Shown here: positions 38,632 to 48,148 of the stretch, piece by piece
How the letters are laid out: each line of letters begins with the position of its first letter
Position numbering within the stretch: the stretch's first letter is position 1
Assembly (NCBI RefSeq): GCF_000518085.1
Contig: NZ_JACX01000005.1
Coordinates: 86,070 to 150,069, forward strand
Direction: 5' to 3'
Source of the DNA: Bartonella grahamii ATCC 700132
Lineage (GTDB): Bacteria > Pseudomonadota > Alphaproteobacteria > Rhizobiales > Rhizobiaceae
Length of the DNA stretch: 64,000 nucleotides
Program-made: the position numbers and the translations under genes
Notes under the pieces: generated by a model
The model's input: only the letters and a program-made list of their open reading frames with translations
Databases searched by the model: none
What the model was told of the DNA's origin: nothing

Positions 38632-41494
38632 AATGGCTCTGAACGAGCGTAATTAATTCTTCTATGGCAATCGGTTTCGTTACAAGTGTGCTTTGAACAT
38701 ATTTACAGCCTTCTTGACGGAGGAAGATTGCTTCTTTTTCATTTTCAACACCTTCTGCGATAATTTGCAAATTAAGATCTGTTGCCATATTAATGATAGA
38801 CTTGAGAACAATTTTCTTCTTAAGGGAGTCGATTGAAATAAGTGAACGATCAAGTTTAACCATATCAAATGGATAACGTACGAGATAGGTCAGAGACGAA
38901 TAACCTGTTCCAAAGTTATCGAGTGCGAGATTCATTCCAAGTGTTTTAATTTGTTCGAGAAAGTGCGCTGATTGTTCAGGATTATTTCTTAAGACAAATT
39001 CAGATATTTCAATCATCAAACGCCCTTTGTGGAGCGGATGACGAAGCAAAGCGGCGCGCAATTGACTGATAAAACGAGGATGAATCATTTCTGCGCTTGG
39101 TAAATTAATTGAAATAAAGAAAGATTGTTGGGAAAACTTTTCTTGTACATTTATAAGATCGATAATGGCATTATCGATGATAAATTGTGACAAATTCATA
39201 ACAATTTGTTCGTTTTCTACGATTTTTATGAAATCAGAGACATTTAAATTTCCATAAGTGGGATGATGCCATTCTACAATTGTTTCAAAACCAATAATAT
39301 GTCCGTCTGATAAATTAAGAATAGGATGGTAGAGGATTTTTATCTCATTACGTTTTATGGCATAGTGAACATCTTTTTCCAGAGTATTATGTTCGAGACC
39401 CAAAGTGCGAAAATTAGGACGGAAAGGTTCAATATGGTTTCCACCCATTTGTTTTGCACGAATCATCGCTAATTCACTATCATTAAAAATATCTTTAGCC
39501 GTCGATCGGCTTTCACTCCATGTAACCAATCCGATAGACGTTGAAAGGATTATTTTGTTTTCTGAAAGTGAAATAGGTGCTGAAATTGTTTTGTGCAAAT
39601 GATCTGCAAATGCTGCAATTTTTTGTGGTTCAGTTTCACTGAGTAAAATAATTGCAAAGCGGTCTGCTGAAAGGCGCGATAAGGTGTCTTGAAAATTAAT
39701 GAGACGGTTTAAACGACGTGCGATTATAAGCAGTACAGTATCTCCAACTGCTATGCCTAATTTGCGATTAATTTGGCGAAAATTGTCAAAATCAATCATA
39801 AAGACAGTCGGTCTAATTTTGATATTTGCTTTCGCCAAAGAGGTATAATTTTGTAGTCTATCGAAGAAAATTTGTTGGTTAGGAAGGCCGGTTAAGCTGT
39901 CGTGGATTGCATCATGCAATAAGCGTTCTTCGGATTTTTTGTGGTTAGTAATATTGACAATGGTTCCAATGACACGTGTGATTTTCCCATCTTTTTGCAT
40001 AGCCGGACGTGCACGAAGAGAAAACCAATGATAATAACCACCACCGGAAGAAAGCCGAAAAATTTGATCAATGCGCCCTTTTTTATTTTTAAGAATGATA
40101 TCTAATACGGCTTGAAAGCGTTCACGATCATCATGGTGCAAGGCTGAAATCCAGTTGCGCATAGGTCCATTGAGGTTATGAATTTCAGTACCCAAAAGGG
40201 TTGCCATGTTTGGATGTACAACAATACGGTCACGCTCAATATTCCAATCCCAAATAATATTTCCAGCTCCCTTTGCTGCGAGTACTTGTTGTTCAAGATC
40301 GGAAAATATTCCTTCATGGAAAGCGTCATTAGAAAAAGTTTGTTGCAGGACAGTAAAGCTGATGAGAAGAACAATGAGCACTAATCCTCCCGCTAATGCT
40401 GGCTGGATAATATCATTGTTTAAATATCCAGCTATGCAGGCATAGGCTCCAATACACCAAAAGCTAATGAGCAACCATGTTGGGATAAGCATAATGGCGC
40501 GGTCATAGCTTCTGATTGAGAAATAGATGATTAATATTATACCAAGCACAGCGGTAAGACCAAAAGACAAACGCGCAATTCCAGCTGCTCTGATTGGATC
40601 ATAAATAGCAAAGGCTCCTAGACTGCAAAAGGCAATGGTCCAAGCGATAGCACCGTAACTAAAATGATAATGCCAGCGGTTAAGGCTGAGATAGGTAAAA
40701 AGAAAAATGAAGAGTGTAGCAGTAAGTGCTACTTCTGTACCAGCACGCCAGATTGGTTGTGTTGTGAGTGTAACTGCAAAGAATTTATTTAAAAAGTTGA
40801 AGTCAATACCAATATAAAAAAGCACAGCCCAAGCAACAGCTGCTGTTGCAGGAAACAGCCCTGTTCCACGGACGACGAAGAGAACAGTTAACAAAAGCGC
40901 TAAGAGACCAGATATACCAAGAAGAATACCATGATAAAGCGTATAAGAATTAATTGCATCTTTATAAGCTTCAGGTTGCCATAAATAGATTTGCGGTAGA
41001 TTTGCAGAGTTAAGTTCGGCTACAAATGTAACAACAGCACCAGGGTTAAGGGTAATACGAAAGATATCAGAGTTTGCACTAAGTTGACGATCGAGGGAAA
41101 AACCTTCGCTTGGCGTTATGGATTGAATCCTTGCTGATCCAAGGTCTGGCCAAAAAAATCCAGAACGCGCCATGCGGTAGTGGGGGGCAACGATGAGACG
41201 ATCGACTTGTTCATCTGTTGGATTTGCAAGAGAAAAAACTGCCCAATTTCCGGAAAATTTTTCATTTTTTGCCTGCACTTCAATACGCCAAACAATACCA
41301 TCTGGTCCTGGCGCTGTACTTGTTTGAAAAATAGAGCTGTTTGTATGGTGAATTTCAATTGCTTGTGAGAGATCAAGAGCAGCATCCTGAGAAGAAATTT
41401 TAACTGGCTCAATTGCTTGTGCTGATGTAAGATGGACAAGAGAACTAACGACTACAATGAAAATGATGTCAATTATTTTACGCAAACTCTTCAC
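38609..41494 (-). CDS. Membrane PAS-GGDEF-EAL sensor protein with degenerate catalytic motifs
   Basis: A 961-residue envelope signalling protein. Order: signal peptide (1-27), periplasmic 7TMR-DISM-like ligand domain (about 40-170), seven or more membrane helices (about 185-390), a PAS/PAC domain (about 405-525), GGDEF domain (about 535-700) and EAL domain (about 715-955). The GGDEF signature is RLSADRF (about 606), lacking the GG[DE]EF active loop. The EAL motif is ETIVEW (about 737), and the DDFGTGYS loop reads DNFGTGYS. This suggests loss of both cyclase and phosphodiesterase activity and a role as c-di-GMP or protein sensor, though this is inference. The start is GTG 41494, with GGGA upstream. 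Confidence 0.88.
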   Translation of the reverse strand: MKSLRKIIDIIFIVVVSSLVHLTSAQAIEPVKISSQDAALDLSQAIEIHHTNSSIFQTSTAPGPDGIVWRIEVQAKNEKFSGNWAVFSLANPTDEQVDRLIVAPHYRMARSGFFWPDLGSARIQSITPSEGFSLDRQLSANSDIFRITLNPGAVVTFVAELNSANLPQIYLWQPEAYKDAINSYTLYHGILLGISGLLALLLTVLFVVRGTGLFPATAAVAWAVLFYIGIDFNFLNKFFAVTLTTQPIWRAGTEVALTATLFIFLFTYLSLNRWHYHFSYGAIAWTIAFCSLGAFAIYDPIRAAGIARLSFGLTAVLGIILIIYFSIRSYDRAIMLIPTWLLISFWCIGAYACIAGYLNNDIIQPALAGGLVLIVLLISFTVLQQTFSNDAFHEGIFSDLEQQVLAAKGAGNIIWDWNIERDRIVVHPNMATLLGTEIHNLNGPMRNWISALHHDDRERFQAVLDIILKNKKGRIDQIFRLSSGGGYYHWFSLRARPAMQKDGKITRVIGTIVNITNHKKSEERLLHDAIHDSLTGLPNQQIFFDRLQNYTSLAKANIKIRPTVFMIDFDNFRQINRKLGIAVGDTVLLIIARRLNRLINFQDTLSRLSADRFAIILLSETEPQKIAAFADHLHKTISAPISLSENKIILSTSIGLVTWSESRSTAKDIFNDSELAMIRAKQMGGNHIEPFRPNFRTLGLEHNTLEKDVHYAIKRNEIKILYHPILNLSDGHIIGFETIVEWHHPTYGNLNVSDFIKIVENEQIVMNLSQFIIDNAIIDLINVQEKFSQQSFFISINLPSAEMIHPRFISQLRAALLRHPLHKGRLMIEISEFVLRNNPEQSAHFLEQIKTLGMNLALDNFGTGYSSLTYLVRYPFDMVKLDRSLISIDSLKKKIVLKSIINMATDLNLQIIAEGVENEKEAIFLRQEGCKYVQSTLVTKPIAIEELITLVQSHFPYKIKT

Positions 41495-41900
41495 AATGTC
41501 CCACTCTCAATATTTTAGGATGTTTAACTTTCATTTCGATTTTTGAGAAAAAACGTCCACCTTTTATAATTTATTTACATAATAAATTGTTATCACTTTT
41601 TCTTAAGTTATGTGGTTTTATATACAAATAGACCACACGTCCATTTGCTTCAATGGAACTTGAAGCGAATGAAGTTTTATATTTTAAAAGGGCAAAGTTA
41701 AACCATGAATTTCCAGATTTCACGGATATACCTTCACTCATTAGAATCTTTATCACATGAAGTATGAATTGGGTAGTTTTGTACGCTTCTTTGCCCAATA
41801 TTTCCAAAACTTATTTAATGAGAAGAGCTTTTGTGGTAAATTTTACGATAAAAATAAAATATGTGTATGTTATTGTGATGCTGTTTTGAAAAGAAGTTTT
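41495..41900. other. Gap between GGDEF-EAL gene and M16 peptidase gene
   Basis: About 400 bases. A minus-strand frame at 41571-41807 (78 codons from a TTG) lacks a ribosome site and any family resemblance. I see no repeat or clear hairpin. It probably contains the promoter of the GGDEF-EAL gene. Confidence 0.5.
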
Positions 41901-43175
41901 TTACTTTAGCTTGGATGAAAGAGTTGACGTTAAATCATCAAAATTTATGAGGGGTCCTACAGGTCCGACAGCAGTTAGTGTTGGAGTGGAATTTGTAAAA
42001 AGACGATGTGCTAAATCAGTTAATCTTTTAGGAGTGATGAGATTGAGGCGTTCAATTGTTTCCGATATTGGAATTGGTCGACCATAAAGGAGTATTTGGC
42101 GAGCAATGAGATGTGCTTGACTAGAGGGATTTTCCTGTGACATTGTCAGATTCGCACGATATTGCGTTTGTGCTCGTTGCAGTTCATTGGCGTGAATGTT
42201 TTTACTGACCTTGGAAAGTTCATCAAGAATCACGGGAATAAGTTCTTTGAGCCCTTCTTGTCCGGTAGCTGCGTGAACACCAAAAAGCCCAGTATCTGAA
42301 AATCCCCAATGAAAAGCATAAATAGAATAGCATAATCCACGTTTCTCTCTTACCTCTTGAAAAAGACGTGAAGACATACCACCACCAAGAATGATTGAAA
42401 GAATTTGGGCCGCATAAAAATCACGCGCGTGATAAGCACGCCCTTCAAACCCTAAAACAACTTGTGTATCCATTAAATCGCGATATTCACGAAAGTCGCC
42501 ACCGACATAATTTGCAAGATTAGTAAGAGGTGCGGTTGAATGGGAGCGAAAAGTACCAAGACGACTTTCAACTTCTCGCAAGAAACTTTCGTGTTTTACA
42601 GCTCCTGCAGCAACGACAATCATACGATCTGCACTATATTGTTTATTGATGAAATCATGGAGATCAGTAGATGTAAATGATTGAATAGTTTTAGCTGTTC
42701 CTAAAATAGAGCGTCCAAGGGATTGATGACGAAAGGCTGTTTCTGTAAAGTGATCAAAAACAATATCATCAGGAGTGTCATGAGCGGCACCAATTTCCTG
42801 AAATATTACTTGTTTTTCTCGTTCTAGTTCATTGTCGTCAAATTTTGAATGCATTAAAATATCGGCTAAAATGTCTATAGCAAGTGGGATATCGCTTTTA
42901 AGTACACGTGCAAAGTAAGCTGTTGTTTCAATACTGGTTGTAGCATTGATTTCACCGCCAACATCTTCAATATCGGTTGCAATTTGAAAAGCAGTGCGAT
43001 TTTCGGTTCCTTTAAAAGCCATATGCTCAAGAAGATGAGCAATACCATGCTGTGTGGAGGTTTCATTGCGTGAGCCCACTTTAACCCATATTCCGAGGGC
43101 AACACTATCAATTTGTTGCATTGTATGTGTGGCGATAGTCAAGCCATTACTAAGGCGACATATATCTACATCCAT
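41901..43175 (-). CDS. M16-family zinc peptidase (processing-peptidase-like)
   Basis: The 424-residue product begins NGLTIATHTMQQIDSVALGI and carries the inverted zinc motif HLLEHMAFKGT (HxxEH, residues 47-51), with the distal Glu in the region ETTAYFARVL onward. The length and sequence are typical of the single-chain alphaproteobacterial homologues of mitochondrial processing peptidase beta. GGAG lies ten bases before ATG 43175. It follows thrC after about 80 bases on the same strand, the usual Rhizobiales neighbour. The natural substrate is unknown. Confidence 0.93.
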   Translation of the reverse strand: MDVDICRLSNGLTIATHTMQQIDSVALGIWVKVGSRNETSTQHGIAHLLEHMAFKGTENRTAFQIATDIEDVGGEINATTSIETTAYFARVLKSDIPLAIDILADILMHSKFDDNELEREKQVIFQEIGAAHDTPDDIVFDHFTETAFRHQSLGRSILGTAKTIQSFTSTDLHDFINKQYSADRMIVVAAGAVKHESFLREVESRLGTFRSHSTAPLTNLANYVGGDFREYRDLMDTQVVLGFEGRAYHARDFYAAQILSIILGGGMSSRLFQEVREKRGLCYSIYAFHWGFSDTGLFGVHAATGQEGLKELIPVILDELSKVSKNIHANELQRAQTQYRANLTMSQENPSSQAHLIARQILLYGRPIPISETIERLNLITPKRLTDLAHRLFTNSTPTLTAVGPVGPLINFDDLTSTLSSKLK

Positions 43176-43258
43176 GTATTTACAACTCCATTAAATAAGC
43201 TAAATACCTCATTGTAAGGGTATTAGAATATTCTTGATTTAAGTTAATGCAGCTAACT

Positions 43259-44656
43259 TTAATAAGATGCACGCGATTTTAAAGAGATATAATCTTTTAC
43301 TATTTTTTCATCATTAGCAAGACTTATAAAGTGTTCTTTGCGTTTCATTACATCATTGAGATGAGATGGCCATGGGGCATGAAGTCCACAAGCACTTTTA
43401 ATAGTATCAGGAAATTTAGCTGGATGAGCCGTGGCAAGGACGATCATTGGAATATGCGGTTTTTTGTTTTTACGCGCTACTTGAAGAGCGACGGCTGTAT
43501 GTGGATCAACAAGATAGCCACTTTCCTTATAGACACTATCAATTGTTTGAGCTGTTGCAGCCATGTTGCTTTTCCCAGCAGAAAATAGGGAACGAATATT
43601 TTTGAGTTGCTTTTCATCAAGAGTAAAACGTCCAGATTGTTTCAAGTTGTCCATTGCATTGCGAATCCACATTGGATCACGATTGCCACTTTCAAAGAGC
43701 AAACGTTCAAAATTAGAAGAGACCTGGATATCCATAGAAGGTGATGTTGTATGGACTATTGGTTGTGTTTCGTAAGTACCGCTGGTCAATGTACGTGCAA
43801 GGATGTCGTTATCATTCGTTGCGATGACCAGTTGAGCAATGGGTAATCCCATACGGGCTGCGACATAACCTGCAAAAATATCACCAAAGTTTCCAGTAGG
43901 AACAGTAAATGAAACAGCTCTATCAGGAGCCCCTAAGGAAAGTGCAGATGAAAAATAGTAAACAATTTGCGCCATGATACGCGCCCAATTTATAGAGTTA
44001 ACACCTGAAAGCGCTCTTTTTTTACGAAAATTGTGGTCATTAAACATTGCTTTGACAAGAGCTTGGCAATCATCAAAATTTCCTTCAATGGCAATGGCAT
44101 GAACATTTGAACATTGATTGGTTGTCATTTGCCGTTGTTGAACAGGTGATACACGTCCTTTAGGAAATAAAATAAAAATATCTGAGTGTTCTTTTCCAGC
44201 AAAAGCTTGTATCGCAGCCCCTCCTGTATCACCTGATGTTGCAGCAATAATCGTTGCACATCTATTTTTTTCAGTCAAAACATAATCCATCAGTCGAGAA
44301 AGAAACTGCATTGCGACATCTTTAAAAGCTAAAGTAGGACCATGAAAGAGTTCAAGGATAAATTCATCTGCTCCAGTTTGTCGTAACGGACAGATTGCTG
44401 GATGGTGAAAGGTTGCATAAGATTCAGCGATCATATTTTCAAAAGCTGTATATTCGATTTCGTTATTTACAAAGGGGCACAGAATAGTTTTAGCAATTGT
44501 TGTATAGGACTGACCACGAAGTGCTCGTAACGCATCAAATGAGAGCTGAGGAAATTTATCTGGCAGATAAAGTCCCCCATCACTTGCCAATCCTGTCATG
44601 ATCGTTTCCGTAAAGCTTAAAGCAGGAGCTTCACCTCTCGTGCTGATATATTCCAT
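43259..44656 (-). CDS. thrC: Threonine synthase
   Basis: PLP enzyme that converts O-phosphohomoserine, the ThrB product, to threonine. The 465-residue product has YISTRGEAPALSFTETIMTGLASDGGLYLP at the N-terminus in family form, the PLP Lys in GPTLAFKDVAMQFLSRL (about 110-115), ATSGDTGGAAIQAFAGK and PTGNFGDIFAGYVAARMG. The length matches the long bacterial/fungal type. AAGGA is eight bases before ATG 44656. It appears co-transcribed with the M16 peptidase downstream. Confidence 0.96.
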   Translation of the reverse strand: MEYISTRGEAPALSFTETIMTGLASDGGLYLPDKFPQLSFDALRALRGQSYTTIAKTILCPFVNNEIEYTAFENMIAESYATFHHPAICPLRQTGADEFILELFHGPTLAFKDVAMQFLSRLMDYVLTEKNRCATIIAATSGDTGGAAIQAFAGKEHSDIFILFPKGRVSPVQQRQMTTNQCSNVHAIAIEGNFDDCQALVKAMFNDHNFRKKRALSGVNSINWARIMAQIVYYFSSALSLGAPDRAVSFTVPTGNFGDIFAGYVAARMGLPIAQLVIATNDNDILARTLTSGTYETQPIVHTTSPSMDIQVSSNFERLLFESGNRDPMWIRNAMDNLKQSGRFTLDEKQLKNIRSLFSAGKSNMAATAQTIDSVYKESGYLVDPHTAVALQVARKNKKPHIPMIVLATAHPAKFPDTIKSACGLHAPWPSHLNDVMKRKEHFISLANDEKIVKDYISLKSRASY

Positions 44657-45280
44657 AAGTCTTATCCTTTTTTTATTTCTGGAAAATTGGTGAAGTTATT
44701 TATTTCACGTTTTTCATAATATTTAAATTATTAAATGGATAGTTTTTTTAACTCAATAATGAAAGGAAATAGTCTTAAGCATTTTTATTTTTGAGATATA
44801 AACGCCAAATGTTCACAGAAAATCTGTTAAAGTCGAAAATTTTCTCTCTATTATTCATTCACTTAAATTTTGCAACGTATCTTCATTTGTGCACCTTCTT
44901 AAATAATAAAATCAAATAGATAGAATGGTATTTATTGAAGAACTTTTTTGAAAAACTCAATCATTCATAGTTATTTTATGCTCTTATACTTTATAACAAT
45001 TAAATCTGCTAAAATGAATGTTGAAATGACACAACCAAAAATTCACACTGGAAGATTTATAAGGTAAATTTATGGCATTTCGTGCGCAAATCTATACTTT
45101 GAATAATGTTTGTTTAGCTTAATTTATTATTTTGTATAATGATAGATATTATATTTGTTCTATACAGTATGGTAACCTGAAGTTTATCCATAGAAAACAT
45201 ACAACAGCCTGCTAAATGATGTGAAGCAGGCTGTAAAGTATTCTCATTTTAAATAGAAAAAATAACTGAGTATCTTTGAA
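44657..45280. other. AT-rich gap at the edge of an accessory block
   Basis: About 620 bases between thrC and the first small secreted paralog, both on the minus strand. No gene or strong repeat is seen. It should contain the thrC promoter at its left end and the 3' end of the paralog transcript at its right end. Confidence 0.5.
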
Positions 45281-45643
45281 TTATTTGCCTTTAAGTTTTC
45301 CTATTGCCCATCCAATTGTCCCGCTAAATATGGACATAACAAATCCAGTCAAGAATCCAAAACCCAAAGCTCCTACTGTAGAAAAAACTCCTAGCGTAAT
45401 TGGTTCAAATACTTTCTCAAATTTTCCTTCAGTGGCAGTTTCACTTTTTGCTCCATGAGTGAAACTTGGGACATAAAGAGAAGCTATATCGATAGCTTTT
45501 TTCTTTCCCTGTTCTATTAGAGAGACAGTTTCCCATTGAATATCATTTTTCAAATGATTGGCATGAACATTTATAACTTGTGAAAGCAAAAAAGCAACTG
45601 CTATAAAAATATTTAATACTTGAGTTTTCAATACTTTAATCAT
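45281..45643 (-). CDS. Small secreted protein, tandem paralog 1
   Basis: I do not recognise a named family. The 120-residue product has a signal peptide (MIKVLKTQVLNIFIAVAFLL, cleavage after VHA near residue 28), a polar middle, the motif SLYVPSF then EGKFEKVFEPITLG (about 70-85) and a 30-residue glycine-rich hydrophobic tail (STVGALGFGFLTGFVMSIF) ending in basic residues (GKLKGK). It shares all these with two neighbours at 45859 and 46404, so this is a tandem triplication. The leader is GGTGAT rather than the GAGGTAAA shared by the other two. The tail could insert in or span a membrane. Confidence 0.75.
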   Translation of the reverse strand: MIKVLKTQVLNIFIAVAFLLSQVINVHANHLKNDIQWETVSLIEQGKKKAIDIASLYVPSFTHGAKSETATEGKFEKVFEPITLGVFSTVGALGFGFLTGFVMSIFSGTIGWAIGKLKGK

Positions 45644-45858
45644 AATTTATCACCAATACTTTTACTTTTATTTTAATTTGAATTGAATAGATGCATCGGC
45701 AGAATTAGTGCACATTGAGAGAAACAGAAGCATTTAAAGCTTTTTCATTCTTAATGTGATAATTCATTAGTTTTTTGTCATCAACAATGGATAAATACAG
45801 AATATATCCATTGTTTATATTTCGTATGAGAAGGTTTTATTCTGATAAAATTTCAATT

Positions 45859-46221
45859 TTAACGAGATTTAAAATACGATATTATTTTACCTATTATCCA
45901 TCCTAAAAACATGCCTATCGTACTTGATGCATATCCAAGTGCCATCCCAACACCAAAGGTTCCGAGTGTAAGAGGTTCAACGACCTTTTCAAATTTTCCT
46001 TCAATAGTAGTTTCATTATCCACTCCACAATTTAGAATGGGGCTATAGAGAGAAACGGTATGGATTGCATCCTGTCTTTTCTGTTCTATTGCAGAAACAA
46101 AAATATTCTCACGATGAGTATTATTTTGCAAATAGTTTGCATGCACATTTACAACCTGTGAAAGAAAAAAGGCAGACATAATGAAAATACTTAACATATG
46201 ATTTTTAAACAATTTAATCAT
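45859..46221 (-). CDS. Small secreted protein, tandem paralog 2
   Basis: A 120-residue paralog of its neighbours: signal peptide MIKLFKNHMLSIFIMSAFFL ending near VHA, SLYSPIL, then EGKFEKVVEPLTLG and a hydrophobic Gly-rich tail (GVGMALGYASSTIGMFLGW) with a basic end (SYFKSR). A Cys in the middle (ILNCGVD) is not shared. The 17 bases upstream of the start (46224-46240) are identical to those before paralog 3 and contain the GAGG ribosome site. Probably its own promoter in the 180-base gap. Function unknown. Confidence 0.75.
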   Translation of the reverse strand: MIKLFKNHMLSIFIMSAFFLSQVVNVHANYLQNNTHRENIFVSAIEQKRQDAIHTVSLYSPILNCGVDNETTIEGKFEKVVEPLTLGTFGVGMALGYASSTIGMFLGWIIGKIISYFKSR

Positions 46222-46403
46222 AATTTACCTCAAATATTTTATAATATTCAATATATATATGCGTAAATTTATACTTTGGATATTTGGATATAAGCTACAA
46301 CATTTATATTTTATATCAAGAAAAGCTTCACTATGTAATTATTTGCAACAAATGATAGATTTCATAATGAAGCTATTATTCTAGAGTTCTAGACGAGGTT
46401 GAA

Positions 46404-46760
46404 TTATTTGAACATCAACACTATGTCCTTTATCCAACTTATTATCGATCCTATAAAGCTCATTGCATATCCAGCAAACAATAGTCCCACTCCTATAGTC
46501 ATAGGCTCAACGACCTTTTCAATTTTCCCTTCACCTGTTGTTCCATTTTCTGTTTGATAATTTACAGATGGAACATAGAAAGCAGTTGTAGAAACTACAT
46601 CAGATTTCGCATACTTTACTTGTTCCATTGGAAAAACAGAAAGTTCCTCTTTTGGAGTATCGGTTTTCAAATAGTTTGCATTAACATTTACAGTTTGTGA
46701 AATAAAAAAAGTGCTCGCTATAAAAATGCTTAAGATATAATTTTTAAATATTTTGACCAT
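46404..46760 (-). CDS. Small secreted protein, tandem paralog 3
   Basis: A 118-residue paralog, first in transcription order. Signal peptide MVKIFKNYILSIFIASTFFI with cleavage after VNA, a longer polar middle with MEQVKYAKSDVVS, the motif FYVPSVN, then EGKIEKVVEPMTIG and a hydrophobic tail (LLFAGYAMSFIGSIISWI) ending DIVLMFK. GAGG lies seven bases before ATG 46760. Alignment across the three shows the EGK-EKV-EP-T-G stretch as the best-kept part, which suggests selection on the region just before the membrane-seeking tail. Confidence 0.75.
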   Translation of the reverse strand: MVKIFKNYILSIFIASTFFISQTVNVNANYLKTDTPKEELSVFPMEQVKYAKSDVVSTTAFYVPSVNYQTENGTTGEGKIEKVVEPMTIGVGLLFAGYAMSFIGSIISWIKDIVLMFK

Positions 46761-47628
46761 AACTTTACCTCAAATATTTTTAATTTATATATGTAAGAAA
46801 ATATACATAATGTTTATATATCTCACACTATATACAAATTAGATATTTCAATATGTATTTTTAGTCAATAATAAAAATACATATAAAAATATAAATATAT
46901 TTTTTTATAAACATTATTGTAAAAATGTAACAATAATAATCATAAAAATATTTTTTAAAATTTTATAAAATATTTCGTTATGTGTTATATATAAATAACA
47001 TGTGGTGATCGCATAATTTTTATAAAATGATATTAATATTATTTTTTTAAATACATTTATAGATAATAAAAAATATGAAAATTATGGTGTATTTATAAAA
47101 ATACTATTAACAATTCAAATATAAATGGACGCGATAAATTTTTATTATTTACAATAGTTGTTGTAGATACTAAAAATATACAGTTCACTCATAGTATAAA
47201 GTAGAGCTCAAATTGGATAGAGATAAATGATATTATCTTTTTCTCGCCAATGTGAACAGCATATTACTGTGATGTAAAGAAGTATATAGAAGAATATCAA
47301 TTCAGAGACATTTATGAGTGCTGAAAGATCGGCAGTAGATAATATTTTTCAACATTTTCTTCTTTCCAAACCGAAAAGCCACTTTTATTTTTAGAAAGGA
47401 TGTCTTTCCTAAAGTTGGATTACTTTTGAAAAGATCTGATTTCATTACTTATTTAAAAAATCTATGCAAGTGCTTTCAGAAAATTTTGAGCAACTACAGG
47501 TATCTCTTTATGTTGTTCTATGTTTCATATTTACGTGCTTTTTTAAGAAATCCTTCTCAAGGTACTCAAGCCTATTTTGCAATTATAGATATGATGATAA
47601 AGCCCCATAATATAAAATTCTTAGGGCA

Positions 47629-47870
47629 TCAGAATCTTTGATGTTTATAAAGAAGAAAGATGGCATCGCTATACACTTTGCTCGCTTCTAATGTTGCTAC
47701 AATCTTTGCCTCTTGAGATGATTTATTAAGAGACATTTTTATTTCTTTAATTCAGCATATCTAGGTTTGAAATAAGAGAATCTTACAATATTCGTTTTTT
47801 TTGTTTAGTTTAATAATGATAAATTATTATTATAAATCAATATGTTGCCCGTAAATGACTTGGTGTGAAA
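47629..47870 (-). pseudogene. Integrase N-terminus relic with a short open frame
   Basis: On the minus strand, ATG 47736 to TGA 47629 is open for 35 codons: MSLNKSSQEAKIVATLEASK, then VYSDAIFLLYKHQRF. This aligns residue by residue with the arm-type integrase start in the other relics (VVETLGDGKYNTGTGLL at 30.7 kb; GAGKYNDGADLLLH at 51.2 kb). The upstream flank (47770-47860) aligns with 30826-30905. It shows where the ancestral start codon lay. No catalytic domain follows. Confidence 0.6.
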
Positions 47871-47989
47871 TGTTTTTTATAAAATGCACATCTTCATAAG
47901 AATCTATTCTTTTTATCTTTTGTAATCTTAGGGAGGTTGTACCAATTGATGCTGTTAAAATACTGTTTAAACAGCAAAGTAAATAAGCC

Positions 47990-48148
47990 TTAAACAAGTT
48001 TACGAGATTTGGATTGAGTAAATATAAGTCCTTTTAACTCAACAAGGACGCTTTTGTTGTTTTCAATAAACTCTTGTATTCCATAGATTCAGCGAATTTT
48101 AATATGTTTTCCATGATCAATACGCACATACTCTAAAATTTTACCATA
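47990..48148 (-). pseudogene. Coding fragment with one in-frame stop, unknown product
   Basis: The minus strand from 48148 to 47990 reads YGKILEYVRIDHGKHIKIR, a TGA stop, IYGIQEFIENNKSVL then VELKGLIFTQSKSRKLV and a terminal stop. The residue composition looks protein-like and only one stop breaks 52 codons, unlike the surrounding AT-rich sequence. I cannot name the family; a lost accessory or phage gene is likely. No ribosome site or start was found. Confidence 0.35.

Noticed and set aside
41571-41807. 78-codon minus-strand frame between the GGDEF-EAL gene and the M16 peptidase gene
   Set aside because: Starts at a TTG without a ribosome site, shows no family resemblance, and the gap otherwise looks non-coding.
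46761-47400. AT-rich stretch as a replication origin
   Set aside because: I saw no cluster of DnaA boxes (TTATCCACA-like) and no origin-type neighbours.
47426-47641. 71-codon plus-strand frame in the accessory block
   Set aside because: TTG start, no ribosome site, and its end overlaps the minus-strand integrase relic, which explains the sequence better.
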